DNA of 25,744 nucleotides, taken from the NCBI GenBank assembly GCA_964496755.1, contig CAZCBD010000014.1, positions 1-25,744 on the forward strand, in the 5' to 3' direction. The translations under genes and the position numbers were made by a program. Below, piece by piece: positions 21,887 to 25,744 of the stretch. How positions within the stretch are numbered: position 1 is the first letter of the stretch; each line of letters begins with the position of its first letter. This DNA comes from CAZCBD01 sp964496755 (GTDB lineage Bacteria; Bacteroidota; Ignavibacteria; Ignavibacteriales; Melioribacteraceae). The notes beneath the pieces were generated by a model, which had not been told where the DNA came from, did not search any database, and saw nothing but the letters and a program-made list of their open reading frames with translations.

Positions 21887-24310
21887 ATGAAAAAATGGAT
21901 ATTATGGTTGTGTTTTTTAGGATGCAATATTAGTATGATTGCACAAGAAAAAACAGATGCAATGCTTTTTGGTGATGTTAAATCGAAAGCTACGGGCGAA
22001 CATATTTCGTACGCGAATATTATTGTTAAAGGAACGAATATTGGTACAGCTGCAGATGGAACGGGGCACTTCAAACTGGCAAATTTACCGCTAGGAAACT
22101 TAACAATTGTAGCACAAGCTATTGGATACAAATCACAAGAAAAGCAGATTGTAATGGAAAAAGGCAAAGCTGTTAATCTTTTTTTTGTTTTGGAAGAAGA
22201 TGTGTTGGAGTTGGAACGAGTTGTTGTTACCGGTACCCGAACAAAACATTATATAAAGGATGTTCCCGTCAGAACAGAAGTTATCACTACGCATGAAATT
22301 GAAAATAAGAATGCATCTAATATTTATGAAGCCTTGGACGGTATGCCGGGAGTACGTGTAGAAAATCAGTGTCAATATTGTAATTTTACAATGGTACGTA
22401 TGCAGGGGCTTGGATCAGAGCATACCCAGATTTTGATAGACGGACAGCCTGTTTATTCCGGTTTGGCTGCAGTATATGGTTTGCAGCAATTAAGTACGGT
22501 TGATGTTGAGCAAATTGAAGTTGTTAAAGGTGCCGGTTCTGCTCTTTACGGTAGCAGTGCTGTAGCAGGTGCTATCAATATTATAACAAAAGAACCTTCA
22601 TTTGAGCCGTCAATCAAAGTCGATTTGCAATTTGGTAATTATAATACTAATAAATACAGTGTTTCATCAGCACTTCGAAATGAAAAAGGAAATATTGGTC
22701 TTAATATAATGGCTCAACATGTTACGGGAGATGCTATTGATGAAACTGGCCCCGGGAAATCTAGAGATGAAGTGAAAAAAAAGGATGGAATATCGGATAG
22801 AGTTGCCAGTTCCCTGACAAATGTCGGATTTGGGCTTTATATTAATAATGCTCTCTTTAACGATGATAAAATGATTATCCGAGGTAAGTCGGTTTTTGAG
22901 AAACGAATGGGCGGTACAATGACTAATGATTATTACAGAAATCCGCTTACGGACGGAACGGAAAATATTACCACCAAACGATACAAAGGCGAGATAAGTT
23001 ATAAAAAACCGATAAAAACCAATTCGGAGATAAACTTTAATTTGACGTATATTAATCATAAACGCGATGCCACAAATGATTCGTATCTTGCCGATTACAT
23101 GGAGACACACAATGGTAATGTTCCGGATTTGCGGGATATGCGCCCTTATTTGGCAAATGAAAATTCATTCAGTGCCACATTAACATTTGCCACTGCAATC
23201 TATCGTCACAATTTCCTTATAGGTCTTCAGTCTAATTTTGATAATTTAGAAGAATCCGGTATGTATGTTATAGTGAATCCGGAAAGCATGCATATGGGAA
23301 AATCATATCGCTCAACAAGCGATAAATCGGCACGAGAATTCGGAGCCTTTTTGCAAGACGAATGGAATGTAAATGAAAAACTGACAATTGTGCCGGGTAT
23401 TAGAATTGACTATCATTATTCCAGTGAATCTTATAGTGCTGATGGGCAAGTTTTTGATAATGCTACTTTTCCCAAAACAGATTTCAATGCAACAAGTCTA
23501 AATCCCAGAATAGCACTTAAATATACTGTTTCCGATAAAATTACTATTAGAGCCAATGCAGGTACGGGTTTTCGTGCACCATATGGTTTTTCCGAAGATT
23601 TGCACTTGTGCAGTGGATCTCCGAGGGTTTGGAAATCCTCCAATCTAAAACCGGAAAAATCATCAAGCTATAATTTATCTGCTGATTATTATGGTAAAAA
23701 CATTAGAATAAGTACGAATATTTTTCGCACAGATTTAAAAGATAAGATCGCTTTTACTGATGCTGATATATCTATTGCTGCATTGGGTTATGATTATCAA
23801 TGGAGAAATATTGACGATGCTTTTGTTCAAGGCATTGAATTGTCGGTAATGGCAAATCTTACCAGAAATCTGGAGCTGGGAGTTGATTTTACATATAATC
23901 AGGGCGAGTACAAAAATATACGAGATGATTGGCGTGGAACGCAATATGAAAAGGATAGTAAGTATATTTCCAGATTCCCGATAACTACAGGAAATTTGAA
24001 ATGCGAATATAATCCCGGTACATGGAGTTTTGTACTGACGAGCAACTATCAAGGTAGTATGTATATTGATTATTACAATGAAGATATTGATCCATCTGTT
24101 GGAGATTTATCAAAAATAAAAAAAACCGATCCTTTTATGCTTTTTAATGTACGCGTTTCAAAAAAAATTAATCAATATAAGATTTCGGTAGGAGTCAATA
24201 ATATATTTAACTATATACAAGATGAAAAATATTTGGATGATGCTGCTTTTATTTATGCACCTTTGTATGGGACAATGATTTACGGAGGTATTTCCTTTAA
24301 TATTCAATAG
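21887..24310 (+). CDS. TonB-dependent outer-membrane receptor
   Basis: An 807-residue outer-membrane active transporter. It has a signal peptide (1-19), a carboxypeptidase-regulatory-like beta-sandwich domain (about 24-105), a TonB-box-like segment near 108-118 (LERVVVTGTR), a plug domain (about 120-240, with GAGSALYGSSAVAGAINIIT) and a 22-strand barrel ending in YGGISFNIQ. It is not of the SusC type; the plug resembles cobalamin, siderophore or metal receptors. Cys162 and Cys165 form a CxxC in the plug (NQCQYCNF), a possible metal-binding or disulfide site. AAGGAG precedes the start. No SusD, periplasmic binding protein or ABC transporter is adjacent. The substrate is unknown. Confidence 0.93.
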   Translation: MKKWILWLCFLGCNISMIAQEKTDAMLFGDVKSKATGEHISYANIIVKGTNIGTAADGTGHFKLANLPLGNLTIVAQAIGYKSQEKQIVMEKGKAVNLFFVLEEDVLELERVVVTGTRTKHYIKDVPVRTEVITTHEIENKNASNIYEALDGMPGVRVENQCQYCNFTMVRMQGLGSEHTQILIDGQPVYSGLAAVYGLQQLSTVDVEQIEVVKGAGSALYGSSAVAGAINIITKEPSFEPSIKVDLQFGNYNTNKYSVSSALRNEKGNIGLNIMAQHVTGDAIDETGPGKSRDEVKKKDGISDRVASSLTNVGFGLYINNALFNDDKMIIRGKSVFEKRMGGTMTNDYYRNPLTDGTENITTKRYKGEISYKKPIKTNSEINFNLTYINHKRDATNDSYLADYMETHNGNVPDLRDMRPYLANENSFSATLTFATAIYRHNFLIGLQSNFDNLEESGMYVIVNPESMHMGKSYRSTSDKSAREFGAFLQDEWNVNEKLTIVPGIRIDYHYSSESYSADGQVFDNATFPKTDFNATSLNPRIALKYTVSDKITIRANAGTGFRAPYGFSEDLHLCSGSPRVWKSSNLKPEKSSSYNLSADYYGKNIRISTNIFRTDLKDKIAFTDADISIAALGYDYQWRNIDDAFVQGIELSVMANLTRNLELGVDFTYNQGEYKNIRDDWRGTQYEKDSKYISRFPITTGNLKCEYNPGTWSFVLTSNYQGSMYIDYYNEDIDPSVGDLSKIKKTDPFMLFNVRVSKKINQYKISVGVNNIFNYIQDEKYLDDAAFIYAPLYGTMIYGGISFNIQ

Positions 24311-24708
24311 ATCCACATTTTAATTAAATTTGTAAATTTGATAAAACAGTTATTTTCATAAAATGATGCAACTATATATGCACACACCCTTAAAGTTTCG
24401 AACCAAATTAACATTTGATATTAGAACTTTAAGGGTGCGATGCTAAAGGGCGAAAGAAATAAGAATACCTATAATTTATTATTCTACTCAATTACTATTA
24501 GCAAGATGTTTTCCTAAATGTGTTTCCGGTTAAAATAAATATTTTTTTTCGACGCAAATGTCGAAAGCTTCGCCCTGTGTGTAGAGAAATTAAAACGAAA
24601 ATAAAAAAAAGTATAATCATCAATGATTTTCAGCTTTTTTTTGTTGGCACGTTTTTGCTAATGTGATAGAAGATTATTAAAAACACATTAACAATAAGGA
24701 GAAGTAAA
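24311..24708. other. 398-bp intergenic region with structured elements
   Basis: No coding region is supported here. It contains the inverted-repeat cluster at 24380-24576 described separately and the leader of the DUF2202 gene, with AAGGAG close before the start at 24709. No strong T-tailed terminator is seen directly after the receptor gene. Confidence 0.7.
24380..24576. repeat. Nested inverted repeats, possible structured RNA or small cruciform element
   Basis: Hairpin A has exact 13-bp arms, CACCCTTAAAGTT (24385-24397) and AACTTTAAGGGTG (24425-24437). It is extended outward by GCA/TGC (24380-24382, 24441-24443) and inward by CAAAT/ATTTG (24404-24408, 24413-24417). Hairpin C is TTTCGAC (24547-24553) with GTCGAAA (24560-24566). 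A long-range helix AGGGCGAA (24447-24454) with TTCGCCCT (24569-24576) would close the two hairpin regions' outer ends. The pairs are seen directly; the shared fold is inferred. Confidence 0.55.
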
Positions 24709-25470
24709 ATGAAAAAATTAATCATACTTGCTGCAATTTTGATTTTTACAGTTGCATGTCAAGATAACGGAAGTATTCCGAATGATCCGTTTGCAGAAGA
24801 GAATATTAATAATGATATTACAACAGTAGATGCCGAAGGTGCAACAGAAGTTAATCTTGAATTGATGAAAGCCAATTTAACCGATTCCGTAAGCTTAACA
24901 CCCGAAGAAGCGGAAAATTTACAATTTATGCGCGAAGAAGAAAAACTAGCCAGAGATGTTTACTTAGCATATTATCGGACTTGGGATCTTCATCCGTTTA
25001 CAAGAATAGCCCGAAGTGAAAATAATCATACCTTGGCAATAAAATTGTTATTAGATAAATACGGACTAACCGATCCGTTTATTGAAGAAGAAGGAGCTTT
25101 CACAAACCAGGATTTAAAAGCATTATATGATCAATTAATTTTATCGGGTTCGGATAGTTTAGCTTCTGCAATTTATAATGCCCTTTACATTGAAGAAAAA
25201 GATATTGCCGATTTGGAAGATGCAATTTCAAAATTTCAAAATGAAGATTTATTAAAAGTATACGGATACTTATTAATGGCATCGCATAATCATTTAAGAG
25301 CATTTTATAAAGTGGCAACACGTATGGGAATTGAATATACCCCAACATTAATAACTCAAGAATATTTTGATGAAGTAGTGAACTCAGCCTTTGAACATGG
25401 CAAAGGAAGATGGCGCTGGATGAAACACAAAAAACATAATGGAAAACACAACGGACACGGAAAGTGGTAA
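24709..25470 (+). CDS. DUF2202 ferritin-like lipoprotein with His-rich tail
   Basis: A 253-residue protein. The N-terminus is a lipoprotein-type signal ending in FTVAC with Cys17 as the lipidation site; position -3 is Thr, slightly unusual. Residues about 62-210 fit DUF2202, a ferritin-like four-helix domain, with diiron candidates in REEEKLARDVY (Glu76-Glu78), SENNH (Glu104, His107), EEKD (Glu162, Glu163) and SHNHLRAF (His193, His195). The function of DUF2202 is not established. The last 20 residues are basic and His-rich (KHKKHNGKHNGHGKW), a likely metal-binding tail. AAGGAG precedes the start. It is probably membrane-anchored outside the cytoplasm. A short hairpin follows. Confidence 0.88.
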   Translation: MKKLIILAAILIFTVACQDNGSIPNDPFAEENINNDITTVDAEGATEVNLELMKANLTDSVSLTPEEAENLQFMREEEKLARDVYLAYYRTWDLHPFTRIARSENNHTLAIKLLLDKYGLTDPFIEEEGAFTNQDLKALYDQLILSGSDSLASAIYNALYIEEKDIADLEDAISKFQNEDLLKVYGYLLMASHNHLRAFYKVATRMGIEYTPTLITQEYFDEVVNSAFEHGKGRWRWMKHKKHNGKHNGHGKW

Positions 25471-25476
25471 AACTAA

Positions 25477-25495
25477 AGGCGCACTTTGTGCGCCT
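25477..25495 (+). terminator. Hairpin after the DUF2202 gene, probable weak terminator
   Basis: AGGCGCAC (25477-25484) and GTGCGCCT (25488-25495) are exact arms around a TTT loop, six bases after the stop codon. The following bases (ACTCTATTTGC) are only mildly T-rich, so termination may be weak. Confidence 0.65.
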
Positions 25496-25564
25496 ACTCT
25501 ATTTGCTGTTAAATGTATTTTTAGTAAATTGATAAAAAAAAGAAATAAATAGAATACGAATTAG

Positions 25565-25744
25565 ATGAAGTTTCAAAATTACATATTAACTTTTTTAATG
25601 TTTTTCTTTTTAGCTATTTCTTTAAATGCACAAGATACTACAAGTGCTAAAAAAAATAAGTTAAATAAAAAACAAACAAAGAAAATCTTTGTTGATAAAA
25701 ACAAAGATGATTTTGCAAAAACGATATTAGAAAAACTAATAACA
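25565..25744 (+). CDS. Secreted protein, N-terminal part only
   Basis: Sixty codons are present before the window ends. The start MKFQNYILTFLMFFFLA is a signal peptide with a probable cut after SLNAQ near residue 23. The following stretch is lysine-rich and polar (SAKKNKLNKKQTKK). No family can be named from this part. There is no clear Shine-Dalgarno site, and the gene begins about 70 bases after the hairpin that follows the DUF2202 gene. Confidence 0.65.
   Translation, partial: MKFQNYILTFLMFFFLAISLNAQDTTSAKKNKLNKKQTKKIFVDKNKDDFAKTILEKLIT

Noticed and set aside
22667..23110. 147-residue minus-strand frame inside the TonB receptor gene
   Set aside because: It is antisense to continuous barrel sequence of the receptor and shows no recognisable domain or ribosome site.

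Overview
The window is AT-rich and reads as a chromosome segment of a member of the Bacteroidota/Chlorobiota group. An anaerobic or microaerobic, Ignavibacteria-like lineage is my inference, not a measurement. Supporting points are a TonB receptor with an N-terminal carboxypeptidase-like domain, Bacteroidota-style leaders that sometimes lack a Shine-Dalgarno site, and a dense set of anaerobe-type oxygen-defence genes. I see no rRNA, tRNA, CRISPR array, transposase or prophage.

Layout. (1) 1-699, minus strand: start of an exported amidase, cut by the window edge. (2) 857-7216, plus strand: an oxygen/peroxide/iron island. It holds a 2-Cys peroxiredoxin (ahpC), a PerR-type Fur regulator, a flavodiiron O2/NO reductase, a 1Fe superoxide reductase, a small ACT-like protein of the TM1266 type, a dihydroorotate-dehydrogenase-like flavoprotein, ferritin and soluble transhydrogenase. 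A perfect PerR-type palindrome lies just downstream of a good ahpC promoter. Together these genes would remove O2, superoxide and peroxide, store iron and balance NADH/NADPH. Rubredoxin and AhpF, the usual electron donors, are not in the window. (3) 11199-7491, minus strand: a ModE-type DNA-binding protein, delta-1-pyrroline-5-carboxylate dehydrogenase (pruA) and an ALDH7-type aminoadipate-semialdehyde dehydrogenase, pointing to proline and lysine breakdown. A perfect 9-6-9 dyad sits between the regulator and pruA. (4) 18026-11349, minus strand: a single 2225-residue ORF, the most unusual object here. It joins a complete fold-type I PLP aminotransferase core to a C-terminal domain with the motifs and spacings of ATP-dependent phosphoenolpyruvate carboxykinase (PEPCK). 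(5) 18738-18529, minus strand: a cold-shock protein with its own terminator. (6) 19530-24310, plus strand: a class D beta-lactamase, a hemerythrin-like iron-sulfur repair (RIC/YtfE) protein overlapping a LuxR-type regulator with a degenerate receiver, and a TonB-dependent receptor. (7) 24380-24576: a set of nested inverted repeats that looks like a structured RNA or DNA element. It precedes a DUF2202 ferritin-like lipoprotein (24709-25470). A secreted protein then runs off the right edge.

The strongest candidate for an undescribed system is the giant aminotransferase-PEPCK fusion. The chemistry suggests a hypothesis: aspartate to oxaloacetate by the first domain, then oxaloacetate to phosphoenolpyruvate by the second. 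This is inference from motifs. Roughly the first 450 residues and about 500 residues between the domains are unassigned.
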